Both the position numbers and the translations under genes were made by a program. The notes under the pieces are model-generated. The model did no database searches. It worked only from the letters and a program-made list of their open reading frames with translations, and was not told the origin of the DNA. Positions 54,911 through 64,000 of a stretch of DNA of 64,000 nt are shown piece by piece. Origin of the DNA: Nocardia fluminea (lineage in GTDB: Bacteria > Actinomycetota > Actinomycetes > Mycobacteriales > Mycobacteriaceae); assembly GCF_002846365.1 (NCBI RefSeq), contig NZ_PJMW01000002.1, positions 3,534,001 through 3,598,000 on the forward strand, written 5' to 3'. The stretch's first letter is position 1. Every line of letters begins with the position of its first letter.

Positions 54911-56221
54911 ATGGATGTGAGCCACGCCATCCCCGCGAAGGCGCCGGGCCGAGCGAGCCTGCGGCAGCGGATCGCGGCCAGGGCGGGGCTGCCACGGATG
55001 CTCACCACGATCCGCGAGCGCATCGAATCGTTGCCCTACGACTATCCGCCCGCGGTGATCCTCGCCGCTGACCTCGCGCTGCTGGTGGTCACCGCTGCGG
55101 CGGTGATCCAACGACATTCGTATTTCCCGAGCGTACTGCCGCTGCTGGCGATGGCCACCGCGTTCCTGCCCATCCCGCTGTTCGCGATCTTTCGCATCAG
55201 CCCGCACCCGCTGCTGCTGAAGGGGAGCGCGCTGGCTTCCTGCGCCCTGTTCCTGTTGCAGCCGGTCAACGCCGACTTCGCCCCGTTCGTGCTGGTGATC
55301 GTCGCCGGTGAGGTGGCCGCGGTCGCCTCGCGCGGGTGGACGGTCGGATTCACCCTGATCGCGATCCTCGAACTGGTCGCCTTCGACGTAGCCGGAAACG
55401 TGCGCTGGGGTGACCAGTCGCTGCAAGGGCTACCGATGTATGTCATCGGCATCCTGCTCGGCATGTTCGTCGGGGTGATGCTGCAGTATCAGCGGCGTTT
55501 CCTCTACCAGGAGCGCGAGAATCAGGCGATCCGCTCCGGGCAGGCCGCCGACGAGGAACGCCGCCGGATCGCCCGCGAAGTCCACGATGTGATCGCCCAT
55601 TCGCTCTCGATCACCCTGCTGCACCTGACCGCGGCCCGCCGCGCGCTGCAAACCGACGACGACGTCACCGAAGCCGTGGAAGCGCTCGTCGAGGCCGAAA
55701 GGCTCGGCCGCCAGGCGATGGCCGACATCCGGCGCACCGTCGGCATGCTCGACGCGGGACCTGCACAACTGGCTCCCGAGCCGGGCGCCGCCGATATCGA
55801 CGAACTCGTCGGCGACTTCCGCCGCGCCGGGCTCACCGTCGACTACGCGCGCACCGGCGACCTGACCACCGTCTCCGGCGCGATCGGCCACGCGCTGTAC
55901 CGGATCGGCCAGGAATCGCTGGCCAACGTCATCAAACACGCGCCGGAGGCCCCCGCAGCGGTTCGTTTCGATGTCACGGCCGAGGCGGCGACGCTGGTCG
56001 TGACGAATCCACTGCCGCTCGGCCCGGCGCCGCGCCGCGACACCGGGATGGGCCTGCGCGGCATGCGCAAACGCACCGAGCTGCTCGGTGGGACGATCAC
56101 CGCGGGCAACGGCGACGACGGCTGGACCGTGCGGGTCGGCTTCCCGCTGCGTACCGGCGCGTGCATCACTCTCTCGACCATGCTGCCGGGCAAGCTCTGG
56201 AACAAACAGGAGGACACGTGA
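54911..56221 (+). CDS. NarL/DesK-type sensor histidine kinase
   Basis: The 436-residue kinase has a cytoplasmic N-terminus, about six membrane helices between residues 45 and 195, then the HisKA_3 site in IAREVHDVIAHSLSITLLHL (His near 223) and an ATPase domain (RIGQESLANVIKHAPEAP; GMGLRGMRKRTELLGG). The C-terminal tail LSTMLPGKLWNKQEDT is extra. Its stop overlaps the start of the regulator gene. It is paralogous to the kinase at 45325. Confidence 0.92.
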   Translation: MDVSHAIPAKAPGRASLRQRIAARAGLPRMLTTIRERIESLPYDYPPAVILAADLALLVVTAAAVIQRHSYFPSVLPLLAMATAFLPIPLFAIFRISPHPLLLKGSALASCALFLLQPVNADFAPFVLVIVAGEVAAVASRGWTVGFTLIAILELVAFDVAGNVRWGDQSLQGLPMYVIGILLGMFVGVMLQYQRRFLYQERENQAIRSGQAADEERRRIAREVHDVIAHSLSITLLHLTAARRALQTDDDVTEAVEALVEAERLGRQAMADIRRTVGMLDAGPAQLAPEPGAADIDELVGDFRRAGLTVDYARTGDLTTVSGAIGHALYRIGQESLANVIKHAPEAPAAVRFDVTAEAATLVVTNPLPLGPAPRRDTGMGLRGMRKRTELLGGTITAGNGDDGWTVRVGFPLRTGACITLSTMLPGKLWNKQEDT

Positions 56222-56907
56222 CGACCGCTTCGCCGATCGAGCAGCTGATGACAGTGCTCGTGGTCGACGACCAGGAACTCGTGCGCGGCGGATTGCGTCG
56301 CATCCTGCGCCGCCGCGACGGCTTCACCATCACCGAGTGCGCCGACGGCGACGAGGTCGCGGCGGCCGTCGCCGCGCAACGACCCGATGTGGTGCTGATG
56401 GATCTGCGGATGAAGCGGGTCGGCGGTATAGATGCGACCCGGTTGCTGCGCGCCCGCCCCGACGCCCCACCGGTGCTGGTGCTCACGACCTTCGACGACG
56501 ATCAGCTCCTGTCCGGCGCGCTGCGCGCGGGCGCCGCGGGATTCCTGCTCAAGGATTCGCCCGCGGAGGATCTGATCCGCGCGGTCCGCACCGTGGCGGG
56601 CGGCGGCGCGTGGCTCGATCCCTCGGTGACGGGACGGGTGCTCACGGCCTACAGAACAGTGAAACCGGTCGGTACCCGAACCGATCGCCGCCTCGGCGAA
56701 CTCACCGCCCGCGAGTACGAAGTGCTCGAATTGATCGGTTCGGGCCGGGTCAACAGCGAGATCGCCGCCGAACTCGGTATCTCGGAAGTAACGGTGAAAA
56801 GCCACGTCGGACACATATTCGGCAAGCTCGACCTGCGTGATCGGGCCGCCGCGATCGTGTTCGCGTTTGACCACGGCGTAGTGACACCGGGAGAATCTTC
56901 CTACTGA
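56218..56907 (+). CDS. NarL/LuxR-type response regulator
   Basis: The 229-residue protein has a receiver domain (VLVVDDQELVRGGL, phospho-acceptor Asp in VVLMDLRMKRVGG near 62, FLLKDSP) and a LuxR helix-turn-helix (LTAREYEVLELIGSGRVNSE). The GTG start lies inside the kinase stop, giving coupled translation. It should bind the nearby 20-bp palindrome and control the ABC operon and itself (inference). Confidence 0.93.
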   Translation: MTTASPIEQLMTVLVVDDQELVRGGLRRILRRRDGFTITECADGDEVAAAVAAQRPDVVLMDLRMKRVGGIDATRLLRARPDAPPVLVLTTFDDDQLLSGALRAGAAGFLLKDSPAEDLIRAVRTVAGGGAWLDPSVTGRVLTAYRTVKPVGTRTDRRLGELTAREYEVLELIGSGRVNSEIAAELGISEVTVKSHVGHIFGKLDLRDRAAAIVFAFDHGVVTPGESSY

Positions 56908-56950
56908 GAAGCAGGTCCACGGGCCTGCCAGAAGTGGGAGGCGGACGCTG

Positions 56951-59900
56951 GTGCAGGCACCTGGGTCACGGACGGGGAGCAGATTCGGCCCGTACGAGTT
57001 GCGGTCGATGCTGGGCAAAGGCGGGATGGGCGAGGTCTACGAGGCCTACGACACCGGCAAAGACCGCGTGGTCGCTCTGAAGTTGCTGGCCGAGGAGCTC
57101 GCGCAGGACCCCGCCTATCAGGTCCGGTTCCGCCGGGAATCCCAGGCCGCGGCCAAGCTGGCCGAACCGCACGTCATCCCGATCCACGACTGGGGCGTGA
57201 TCGACGGGGTCCTGTTCATCGACATGCGCCTGGTGCCCGGCTCCGATCTGCGGACCGTGCTGCGCGGCGGCGGGCCGATGAGCCCGGAACGCGCGGTCGC
57301 CGTCGTCGAGCAGATCGCCGCCGCGCTCGACGCCGCGCACGCGGGTGGGCTGGTGCATCGCGATGTGAAGCCCGCCAACATCCTGGTCACCCCCGCCGAT
57401 TTCGCCTACCTCGCCGACTTCGGCATCGCGCACACCGAGGGTGACAGCGCGGTGACCCAGGCCGGGATGGCCGTCGGCTCCTACATCTACATGGCGCCGG
57501 AACGCTTCGATGTCGGCCCGATCTCGCACCGTGCCGACGTCTACTCACTGGCCTGTGTCCTGCACGAATGCCTCACCGGCGCTTCCCCTTTCCCCGCCGC
57601 GAGTATGAGCGTGCTGGTGCGCGCGCACCTGTCCGAGGCTCCGCCGCGGCCGAGCGAATTGCTGCACGGGATCCCCGGCGCGCTCGACGACGTCATCGGG
57701 ACCGGCATGGCCAAGGACCCGGCCGATCGCTATGCCTCGGCCGGTGCGTTGGCTGTCGCCGCTCGCCGCGCACTGGCTTCGGCCGTGCGTGAAGGCGCCG
57801 CCCCCGCCCCCTCGGGTGCTTTCGCGTCGTACGACGGGGCGCGCCGAGTCCCCGGTGGCCATGACGTGGGTGCCGGTTCTCCGGCCGGGCCCACGCTCCG
57901 TGGTCCCGCCGGCTCTTCGAATGTCGCGCCGGGCGGTCCGGCTTCGCTTCCCGGGCCGGGGCGCGGTTTCGCCGCCGCTGCCGGTTTCGCCGCCGGCGTG
58001 GGTCGCGGTGCCGCCGGGTCGCCCGGTGCGCCCCGCGGCGCCGAGCGAGCGGGGCCCGTCGGTGCCGAGCGTGGCGCGGGTTCGACGACCGGTCCGGCGC
58101 GCGTGGTGCCCATCGGTGCCGCCAGTGGTGCGCGCAAGGCCGTACCCGAGCCGGACCAGCCCGCCGAGGTCGAGCAGGTGCCGACGCCGACAGGGGAGTT
58201 CCGGGTGATCGGCGCGGTGACCGCGACCGGTGGTGTGGAGACCTCGCGCAGCCAGTCGAGCGCGACCGGCGCCCAGCCGACGCTGATCATCCGCCCGCCC
58301 GAGGCGCGCCCCGGGACCTCCGACACCACCGGTTTCCGTCGTGTTCCTGCCGAAGGCACCGGCGAGATCTCGATCCCCGCGGTCATCCAACCGACCGGCC
58401 CCGCCGAGATCCGGCCCGCCGACACCTATTTCGCTCCACTCCCGTCGGCCGATCAGCCGCAGGCTCCCGAGCCGCCACCGGCCTACACGCCCGACCAGGG
58501 CCTGCCGCGGATGCGCCCGTTCCCCGACGCGCACCTCTACGACGGTGCGCAGCCGGGTGAGACGTCGGCCCCTCTGCTGCAGCCGCAGCGGCCCGCTTCG
58601 GCGACTCCCTACCCGGCGCCTACCGGCCCGCACCGTCTCCCGCCTCAGCAGGACCCTCAGCGAGCAGCACCTACCCAGCGCTACTCCGGCGAACACCCGC
58701 TCCCGCCTGCCTACACGCCGCCGACGGAGCAATACCCCCCGGCATCGAACCCCGACCCCCGGTTCCCGGCCCGCACGCCGGAATTCGACGCACCACGCGC
58801 GCACCCACCGGCCCCCTTCGCGGCTCCGACCCAGCGCTTCGACGCGGACCGGTACGCCCCGGACGACCGGATAGCCGGTCCCGCGGGGCCTTTCGGTGGC
58901 CCGCCGGACGACGGCTTCGGCAGTCGTCACCAGAGCGATCCCGCCACGTTCGGCCCGCCGACCGAGCAGTACACCCCCGCCGTGCCGCCCGCGGGATTCG
59001 CGCCGCCGACGCAGAAGTTCGGCGGCGATCCCGACGATCCGCGCGACCGATTCGGTGGTCCCGCCGAGCATTTCGAGGACGAGGCCGACGACCGGTTCGG
59101 CGGCCCCGGACACTACGCGCCGCCGACCGAGCAGTACGACCCCGCCGAGGTTCGGCGATCGGCGCCCACCCAGCACTACGGTGTCGACGAACCCGACCCG
59201 CAGCGCTCGCAGCCGACCCATCAATACCGTGGCGGTGCGGCGCCTTTCGCTGCCCATCATGCCTCGCCGGAGTTCGACGACCCGGCGCGATCGGCCGCGA
59301 CCCGGCAGTATGTGGGTCAGGAGAACGCGTACTCCGACTACGACGAACCGCCCAGTGCCTACGGCGATCACGCCTACCGCGACCCGGCCTACGATCCCGG
59401 TTACGGGCCCGACCCCGCCTATGGGCCAGACCCCGCCTACGGGCCCGATCCAGCCTGGGCGCACCAGGATTCGGAGCGCAGGCGATCAGTCCTGCTGCCG
59501 GTCCTGGCCGGCGTCTTCGCCGTCCTGGTGCTCGCGGTCGGCGGTGCGATCGGTTGGCGCATGATGTCGGCGGCCGATCCCGCCGAGACCTCCACGGCCG
59601 CACCGATTTCGCCAGCGCCGAGCGGTTCCGGTCAACCGGCGGGCACCACCCCGCGCGCGACCACGGCCGCTCCCACCACCTCGGCCGGGCCGGTCACCCT
59701 GCCTGCGGGCGCCCAGCCCTGTGAATCAGGTTCCGCCACAGGCTCTTACAGCAAGGCCGCCGTCGGCAGCACGGTGACCAGTTGCGGTTTCGCCGAAGCG
59801 GTCCGGCAGGCCTACGCGGGCGGCGGCACGGGAGCCCGCCCGGTGGTGGCGACCAGCCCGGTGACCGGCCGCACCTACACGATGACGTGCACGCCGGAGG

Positions 59901-59953
59901 GCAAACTCGTCACCTGCACCGGCGGTGAGAACGCCGTCGTCTACGTCTACTGA
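56951..59953 (+). CDS. Transmembrane serine/threonine protein kinase
   Basis: The 1000-residue receptor kinase has a complete catalytic domain at residues 10-275 (GKGGMGEVYEA, VALKLL, HRDVKPANIL, DFGIAH, MAPER) and an extremely long Pro/Asp/Tyr-rich cytoplasmic linker. The linker carries many PTQ/PTEQY-type motifs (possible phospho-sites) and GPDPAY repeats. A membrane helix lies near 846-870, and a short outside domain with four Cys follows (QPCESG, TSCGFAEA, MTCTPEGKLVTC). GTG start. It begins 44 bp after the response regulator, so the three signalling genes are probably one transcript. Confidence 0.92.
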   Translation: MQAPGSRTGSRFGPYELRSMLGKGGMGEVYEAYDTGKDRVVALKLLAEELAQDPAYQVRFRRESQAAAKLAEPHVIPIHDWGVIDGVLFIDMRLVPGSDLRTVLRGGGPMSPERAVAVVEQIAAALDAAHAGGLVHRDVKPANILVTPADFAYLADFGIAHTEGDSAVTQAGMAVGSYIYMAPERFDVGPISHRADVYSLACVLHECLTGASPFPAASMSVLVRAHLSEAPPRPSELLHGIPGALDDVIGTGMAKDPADRYASAGALAVAARRALASAVREGAAPAPSGAFASYDGARRVPGGHDVGAGSPAGPTLRGPAGSSNVAPGGPASLPGPGRGFAAAAGFAAGVGRGAAGSPGAPRGAERAGPVGAERGAGSTTGPARVVPIGAASGARKAVPEPDQPAEVEQVPTPTGEFRVIGAVTATGGVETSRSQSSATGAQPTLIIRPPEARPGTSDTTGFRRVPAEGTGEISIPAVIQPTGPAEIRPADTYFAPLPSADQPQAPEPPPAYTPDQGLPRMRPFPDAHLYDGAQPGETSAPLLQPQRPASATPYPAPTGPHRLPPQQDPQRAAPTQRYSGEHPLPPAYTPPTEQYPPASNPDPRFPARTPEFDAPRAHPPAPFAAPTQRFDADRYAPDDRIAGPAGPFGGPPDDGFGSRHQSDPATFGPPTEQYTPAVPPAGFAPPTQKFGGDPDDPRDRFGGPAEHFEDEADDRFGGPGHYAPPTEQYDPAEVRRSAPTQHYGVDEPDPQRSQPTHQYRGGAAPFAAHHASPEFDDPARSAATRQYVGQENAYSDYDEPPSAYGDHAYRDPAYDPGYGPDPAYGPDPAYGPDPAWAHQDSERRRSVLLPVLAGVFAVLVLAVGGAIGWRMMSAADPAETSTAAPISPAPSGSGQPAGTTPRATTAAPTTSAGPVTLPAGAQPCESGSATGSYSKAAVGSTVTSCGFAEAVRQAYAGGGTGARPVVATSPVTGRTYTMTCTPEGKLVTCTGGENAVVYVY

Positions 59954-60037
59954 CCCGAGAGCCCGAGGACTCTCGCGAGCTACCTCGGCGTGTCGAGCTA
60001 CGAGACGCCGGTATGCGAAACGTTGCATACTGTCGGA

Positions 60038-60208
60038 ATGGCTGACGACAACGCGTGGTACTACTGCCTGAAGCACCACAAGGCCGAGCAGGGCAAGGCC
60101 TGCTGGTACGGCGACCGGATGGGCCCCTACCCGGACCAGGCCACGGCGGAGAAGGCGCTCGAGATCGCGAAGGCACGCAACAAGGCGGCCGACGACGAGG
60201 ACGACTGA
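60038..60208 (+). CDS. Small conserved actinobacterial protein
   Basis: The 56-residue protein reads WYYCLKHHKAEQGKACWYG then DRMGPYPDQATAEKALEIAK and has an acidic tail. I recall similar short proteins in most mycolic-acid actinomycetes, often called SPOR-like, of unknown function. Two Cys could bind metal or form a disulfide. It is 20 bp upstream of fdhD in the same direction. Confidence 0.75.
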   Translation: MADDNAWYYCLKHHKAEQGKACWYGDRMGPYPDQATAEKALEIAKARNKAADDEDD

Positions 60209-60227
60209 CAGTGAGCAGAGTCATGGG

Positions 60228-61037
60228 ATGAGCAGAGTTACCGCACGGCGCAAGACGACCCGTCTGTCCCCTGCCGGGCGGATCGAGCGGCCCGACACGC
60301 TCGCGGTCGAGGAGCCGCTCGAGATCCGGGTCGACGGCCGATCGCTCACCGTCACCATGCGAACCCCGGGCAACGACATCGACCTCGTCCACGGTTTCCT
60401 GTTCGGCGAGGGCATCATCGCCTCGGCTGAGGACCTCGTCACCGCGCGCTACTGCGCGGGCACCGACAGCGAGGGTCACAACACCTACAACGTCCTCGAC
60501 CTGCGCCTGCGTAACCCGGTGCCGATCCACACCCGCAATTTCCTCACCACCGGCGCCTGCGGCCTCTGCGGGAAGACCGCGCTGGACGACGTACGCACCC
60601 ACAGCCGCTTCCCGATTCCGCACGACGCGGTGTCGGTCAGCATCGACGCCCTGACCGACCTGCCGAAACAGCTACGCGCCGGGCAGAAGTTGTTCGACGC
60701 CACCGGGGGTCTGCACGCGGCGGGCCTGTTCACCACCGATGGCACGCTGCTCGTCCTGCGCGAGGACATCGGCAGGCACAACGCGGTGGACAAGGTGATC
60801 GGCTGGGCCGTGCGCGAGAACCGGGTGCCGGCCCATGATCTGGTGCTGGTCGTGAGCAGTCGCGCGTCGTTCGAACTGGCGCAGAAGGCGGTGATGGCCG
60901 GCATCCCGATTCTGGCCGCGGTCTCGGCGCCGAGCGCGCTCGCCGTCGACCTGGCCGCCGAGTCCGATCTGACCTTGATCGGCTTCCTGCGGGCCGAGTC
61001 GATGAATATTTATACCGGCGAACACCGTGTGACCTGA
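60228..61037 (+). CDS. fdhD: Formate dehydrogenase accessory sulfurtransferase
   Basis: The 269-residue cytoplasmic protein transfers sulfur to the molybdenum cofactor of formate dehydrogenase. The essential Cys pair is CGLC in TGACGLCGKTALDD near residue 106. LFDATGGLHAAGLF and REDIGRHNAVDKVIG are FdhD signatures. No formate dehydrogenase gene lies in the window. ATG start overlaps nothing; a weak GGG precedes it. Confidence 0.95.
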   Translation: MSRVTARRKTTRLSPAGRIERPDTLAVEEPLEIRVDGRSLTVTMRTPGNDIDLVHGFLFGEGIIASAEDLVTARYCAGTDSEGHNTYNVLDLRLRNPVPIHTRNFLTTGACGLCGKTALDDVRTHSRFPIPHDAVSVSIDALTDLPKQLRAGQKLFDATGGLHAAGLFTTDGTLLVLREDIGRHNAVDKVIGWAVRENRVPAHDLVLVVSSRASFELAQKAVMAGIPILAAVSAPSALAVDLAAESDLTLIGFLRAESMNIYTGEHRVT

Positions 61038-61133
61038 GGGTTCGGCCTCGAAGTGGGCGATCGGCATATGTCGCAGTACGGTAACGGTACGGGTCGCCAG
61101 CACCGAACGCCCCGGGGGAGTTTACAAACGAAA

Positions 61134-62033
61134 ATGCTTCACACAATGAACAATGAACGACGCCGGCACGTACGGGTGGCGCTGTCCGCGTTGCTGGGCG
61201 TGGTCGTGCTCGCTGTCGCGGGTTGCGGCACCGAACCGAAGTCCGCCAGGTCGAGCGTGACCACGACGGCTCCCGTTGCCGCCGATCCCGGCTCCGACCA
61301 GGGAACTTTCTCCATCGCGCTACCCGGCAGCCTCGCCGCCGATTTCACCGAACTGCAGCAGGGATTCCGCGGTAGCGCCGGGCTGGCGATCATGCCGGTG
61401 GGCGGCAAGAAGATGGTCACCTTCGGCAACTGGTCCTCCGGTCCGGCCTGGTCGACGATCAAGGTGCCGCTCGCCATCGCGGCCCTGCGCAACAGCGCCG
61501 CCTACTCGTCGTATGCGTCCGCCGCCATCACCGCGTCCGACAACGGCGCCGCCGACACGCTGTGGGCCTCGCTCGGCAGCGGCGCCGACGCGGCCCAAGC
61601 GGTGGAGGGCGTGCTGCGCGAAGGCGGCGACTCCCGCACCACGGTGCCAGCCACCCGCACCCGCGCCGACGCGTCGGTCTACGGCCAGGCCGAATGGACA
61701 CTGGCCGACCAGGTGCGCTTCGCCTCGCAGCTGCCGTGCATCCCGCAGAGCGAGCGCGTGGTCGGGCTGATGCAGCAGATCATCGCGAGCCACCACTGGG
61801 GTCTCGGCGCGTTCGGCAGTGCCGAATTCAAGGGCGGGTGGGGGCCCGACCCGGCGGGTAAGTACCTGGTCCGCCAGTTCGGTCTGATCGACTCGCCCGC
61901 GGGCCGGATCGCGATCGCCATCGCCGCGCAACCGGATTCGGGCAGTTTCAGCGACGGTACGGCCATGCTCGACAAGATGGCGACCCTGATCTCGGGGCAC
62001 CTGAGTGAGCTGGGCGGAGGTCACTGCCCCTGA
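61134..62033 (+). CDS. Secreted class A beta-lactamase-like lipoprotein
   Basis: The 299-residue protein has a good lipoprotein signal (hydrophobic VALSALLGVVVLAVAGC, lipobox VAGC). It carries STIK in WSTIKVPLAIAAL, SDN in ASDNGAADTLW and KGG in FKGGWGP, the same triplet as the protein at 47174, and is clearly its paralogue along the whole length (WTLADQVRFASQLPCIPQ; YLVRQFGLI). Role in peptidoglycan or antibiotic turnover is likely but unproven. The ATG at 61134 is chosen; GGGGGAG lies 13 bases upstream, and ATG 61146 is possible. Confidence 0.8.
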   Translation: MLHTMNNERRRHVRVALSALLGVVVLAVAGCGTEPKSARSSVTTTAPVAADPGSDQGTFSIALPGSLAADFTELQQGFRGSAGLAIMPVGGKKMVTFGNWSSGPAWSTIKVPLAIAALRNSAAYSSYASAAITASDNGAADTLWASLGSGADAAQAVEGVLREGGDSRTTVPATRTRADASVYGQAEWTLADQVRFASQLPCIPQSERVVGLMQQIIASHHWGLGAFGSAEFKGGWGPDPAGKYLVRQFGLIDSPAGRIAIAIAAQPDSGSFSDGTAMLDKMATLISGHLSELGGGHCP

Positions 62034-62061
62034 TCGGAGCCGGTGCGGCAAGATGAACGCC

Positions 62062-63096
62062 ATGCGCATCGGAGTCTTGACCGGAGGCGGAGATTGTCCA
62101 GGTCTGAACGCGGTGATCCGGGCTGTGGTCCGCACCGCGAACGGACGCTACGGCGATGCCATCGTCGGGTTCGAGGACGGGTGGCGCGGGCTACTCGAGG
62201 ATCGAAAGATCCGTATCCACAACGACGATCGCACCGACCGCCTGCTCACCAAGGGCGGCACGATGCTCGGTACCGCGCGCACCAACCCCGAGGTGCTGCG
62301 CGCCGGTCTGCCCAGGATCCAGCAGACCCTCGACAACAACGGCATCGAAGCGCTGATCCCCATCGGGGGCGAAGGCACCCTCACCGCCGCGAGCTGGCTC
62401 GCCGATGAGGGCGTGCCCGTGGTCGGCGTGCCCAAGACCATCGATAACGACATCGACTGCACCGACGTCACCTTCGGCCACGACACCGCGCTGTCGATCG
62501 CCACCGAGGCCATCGACCGCCTGCACACCACCGCCGAGTCCCACCAGCGGGTGATGCTGGTCGAGGTGATGGGCCGCCACGCCGGCTGGATCGCGTTGAA
62601 CTCCGGGATCGCCGCGGGCTCCCATCTGACCCTGGTGCCCGAGGAGCCGTTCGACGTGGCGCAGGTGTGCGCGATGATCAAGGCCCGCTTCCAGCGCGGT
62701 GACAAGAGCTTCATCTGCGTGGTCGCCGAGGGCGCGCATCCGGCGCCGGACTCCGGATTCACGCTGCGCGAGGGCGGGATCGACGAGTTCGGGCACGAGC
62801 GGTTCACCGGCGTCGCCCAGCAGCTCGGGTCGGAGATCGAACGCCGCATCGGCAAAGAGGTCCGCACCACGGTGCTCGGCCATATCCAGCGCGGTGGCAG
62901 TCCCACGCCCTACGACCGGATTCTGGCGACGCGGTTCGGGGTCCACGCGGCCGAGGCGGTGCACGCGGGGCATTTCGGCCAGATGGTGGCGCTGCACGGC
63001 ACCAATATCGGACTGGTCCCGCTGTCGGAGGCGACCAAGCAGCTCAAACGCGTTCCGCCGGAACGGCTCAGCGAGGCATCGGCGTTCTTCGGCTGA
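62062..63096 (+). CDS. pfkA: 6-phosphofructokinase
   Basis: The 344-residue glycolytic enzyme phosphorylates fructose 6-phosphate. Signatures: RIGVLTGGGDCPGLNAVIRA at the start, the catalytic TIDNDIDCTD, MGRHAGWIAL and the C-terminal QRGGSPTPYDR. GGEGTLTAASWL places it in the actinobacterial type (pyrophosphate- or ATP-dependent cannot be decided by eye, but the GGEGT pattern suggests ATP). ATG 62062 is the canonical start; 62053 is possible. Confidence 0.95.
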   Translation: MRIGVLTGGGDCPGLNAVIRAVVRTANGRYGDAIVGFEDGWRGLLEDRKIRIHNDDRTDRLLTKGGTMLGTARTNPEVLRAGLPRIQQTLDNNGIEALIPIGGEGTLTAASWLADEGVPVVGVPKTIDNDIDCTDVTFGHDTALSIATEAIDRLHTTAESHQRVMLVEVMGRHAGWIALNSGIAAGSHLTLVPEEPFDVAQVCAMIKARFQRGDKSFICVVAEGAHPAPDSGFTLREGGIDEFGHERFTGVAQQLGSEIERRIGKEVRTTVLGHIQRGGSPTPYDRILATRFGVHAAEAVHAGHFGQMVALHGTNIGLVPLSEATKQLKRVPPERLSEASAFFG

Positions 63097-63154
63097 TCTC
63101 GGCCCGGGCTCGGGTTCTCGAACATTGTCGGTGCGCGTCGGTACCGTGGGGCCC

Positions 63155-64000
63155 ATGCGCACCGGTCGAGTGATCGTTTCGGTTCTGTTCGTCGTCGCCG
63201 GGCTGGTGGCGGGGTGTTCGTCGGCGGAGGAAGCCGCGGGTCCCGATGTCATCGGGTCGTGGCACGGCGACATCCAGGTGCCGGGGCAGCCGATCGGGAT
63301 CGGCGTGAACTTCGCCGAGAACGGGACGGCCACCATCGATATCCCGGTGCAGGGTGTGGTCGCAGCGCCGTTGAAAGACGTTCGCACCGAACCGGACCGG
63401 GTGGAATTCAACCTCCCCGACGCGCCGGGCGACCCGGGTTTCCGCGGCAAGCTCGACGGTGACCGGCTCACCGGGGACTGGGTCCAGTTCGGGGAGAAGG
63501 CACCGGTCGCACTGCAGCGCGGACCGATCGAGAGCCTGAACCGCCCGCAGGACCCGAAACCGCCGTACCCGTATCGCGGTGAGGACGTCACCTATCGCAA
63601 CGGCGATATCACCATCGCGGGTACTCTCACCGAACCCGAAGGCAGCGGGCCTTTTCCGGCGATGCTGCTGATCACGGGCAGTGGACCGCAGGACCGCAAC
63701 GAGGAGTTGCTCGGCCACCGCCCGTTCCAGTTGCTCGCCGACACCTTCACGCGCGCGGGCTATGCGGTGCTGCGCACCGACGATCGTGGCGTCGGCGGCA
63801 CGAGCGGTTCCCTCGACGACGCCACCTACGCCGACCTCGTCGCCGATGCGGCCGCGGGAGTCGCGTTCCTGCGCACCCGTCCCGAGATCGATCCGGCCCG
63901 GGTGGGTCTGTTCGGGCACAGTGAAGGCGGCTACCTCGCGCCGATGGTCGCCGCGCTGCCCGGCAGCGACATCGCCTTCGCGGTGCTGATGGCGGGCCCG
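63155..64000 (+). CDS. Lipoprotein alpha/beta hydrolase (cut by the window edge)
   Basis: At least 282 residues lie in the window; no stop is reached. The signal peptide ends in the lipobox LVAGC at residues 18-22, so the protein is anchored outside the membrane. After a beta-rich N-terminal domain of about 130 residues the alpha/beta hydrolase fold begins (LLITGSGPQDRN as the oxyanion region; DDRGVGGTSG), with the nucleophile in FGHSEGGYL near residue 256. This architecture resembles secreted serine esterases. It starts 58 bp after pfkA. Confidence 0.85.
   Translation, partial: MRTGRVIVSVLFVVAGLVAGCSSAEEAAGPDVIGSWHGDIQVPGQPIGIGVNFAENGTATIDIPVQGVVAAPLKDVRTEPDRVEFNLPDAPGDPGFRGKLDGDRLTGDWVQFGEKAPVALQRGPIESLNRPQDPKPPYPYRGEDVTYRNGDITIAGTLTEPEGSGPFPAMLLITGSGPQDRNEELLGHRPFQLLADTFTRAGYAVLRTDDRGVGGTSGSLDDATYADLVADAAAGVAFLRTRPEIDPARVGLFGHSEGGYLAPMVAALPGSDIAFAVLMAGP

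Overview
The window is high-GC actinobacterial DNA with many GTG/TTG starts and short 4-bp or 1-bp gene overlaps. The conserved genes point to a mycolic-acid actinomycete of the Nocardia/Rhodococcus group: an OlsB-like/PlsC-like acyltransferase pair, iscS, mnmA, a MetE-like protein, ligA, an ACT protein, gatC, gatA and pfkA. From memory, the same genes occur in the same relative order in Mycobacterium tuberculosis (Rv3027c to Rv3010c), so this is the ancestral backbone, and three blocks of extra genes interrupt it here. Genus-level placement is inference. No rRNA, tRNA, CRISPR array, transposase or integrase was seen.

Bases 1-6.4 kb: a small exported protein, a decayed membrane-protein remnant, an APH(6)-like kinase followed by an 18-bp tandem repeat, a LysR regulator divergent from a type II NADH dehydrogenase, then the two acyltransferases. 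Bases 6.4-32.7 kb are the first accessory block. It starts with a 2053-residue two-module peptide synthetase (A-T-C-A-T-R). Next comes an amino-acid use region: a Tat-exported L-amino acid oxidase in an operon with a lipoprotein RidA, fadB2, an APC permease with an IclR regulator, a second permease coupled to a valine/leucine-type dehydrogenase, a single-chain indolepyruvate ferredoxin oxidoreductase and an Lrp regulator. The rest of the block holds small regulators (MerR, AraC), a serine hydrolase, a GNAT enzyme and decaying DNA (a flavohaemoglobin C-terminal fragment, a frameshifted small secreted protein, an unidentified remnant).

Bases 32.7-43.9 kb return to the backbone: iscS-mnmA, the MetE-like protein, ligA, four extra genes including a lone AAA ATPase, the ACT protein and gatCA, closed by a strong terminator. 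Bases 43.9-62 kb are an accessory block between gatA and pfkA. It carries two versions of one gene set: a NarL-type two-component system, a large receptor Ser/Thr kinase and a lipoprotein with a class A beta-lactamase-like fold. Between them lies a MacB/FtsX-type ABC transporter operon. A membrane-anchored phospholipase A2-like protein and an SRPBCC protein with a 26-bp operator-like palindrome sit at the left edge. A perfect 20-bp palindrome lies between the ABC operon and the second two-component system. The window ends with fdhD, pfkA and a lipoprotein alpha/beta hydrolase that is cut by the edge.

The strongest candidates for something undescribed are the exported oxidase/RidA pair, the stand-alone reductase-terminated synthetase, and the duplicated envelope-signalling set.
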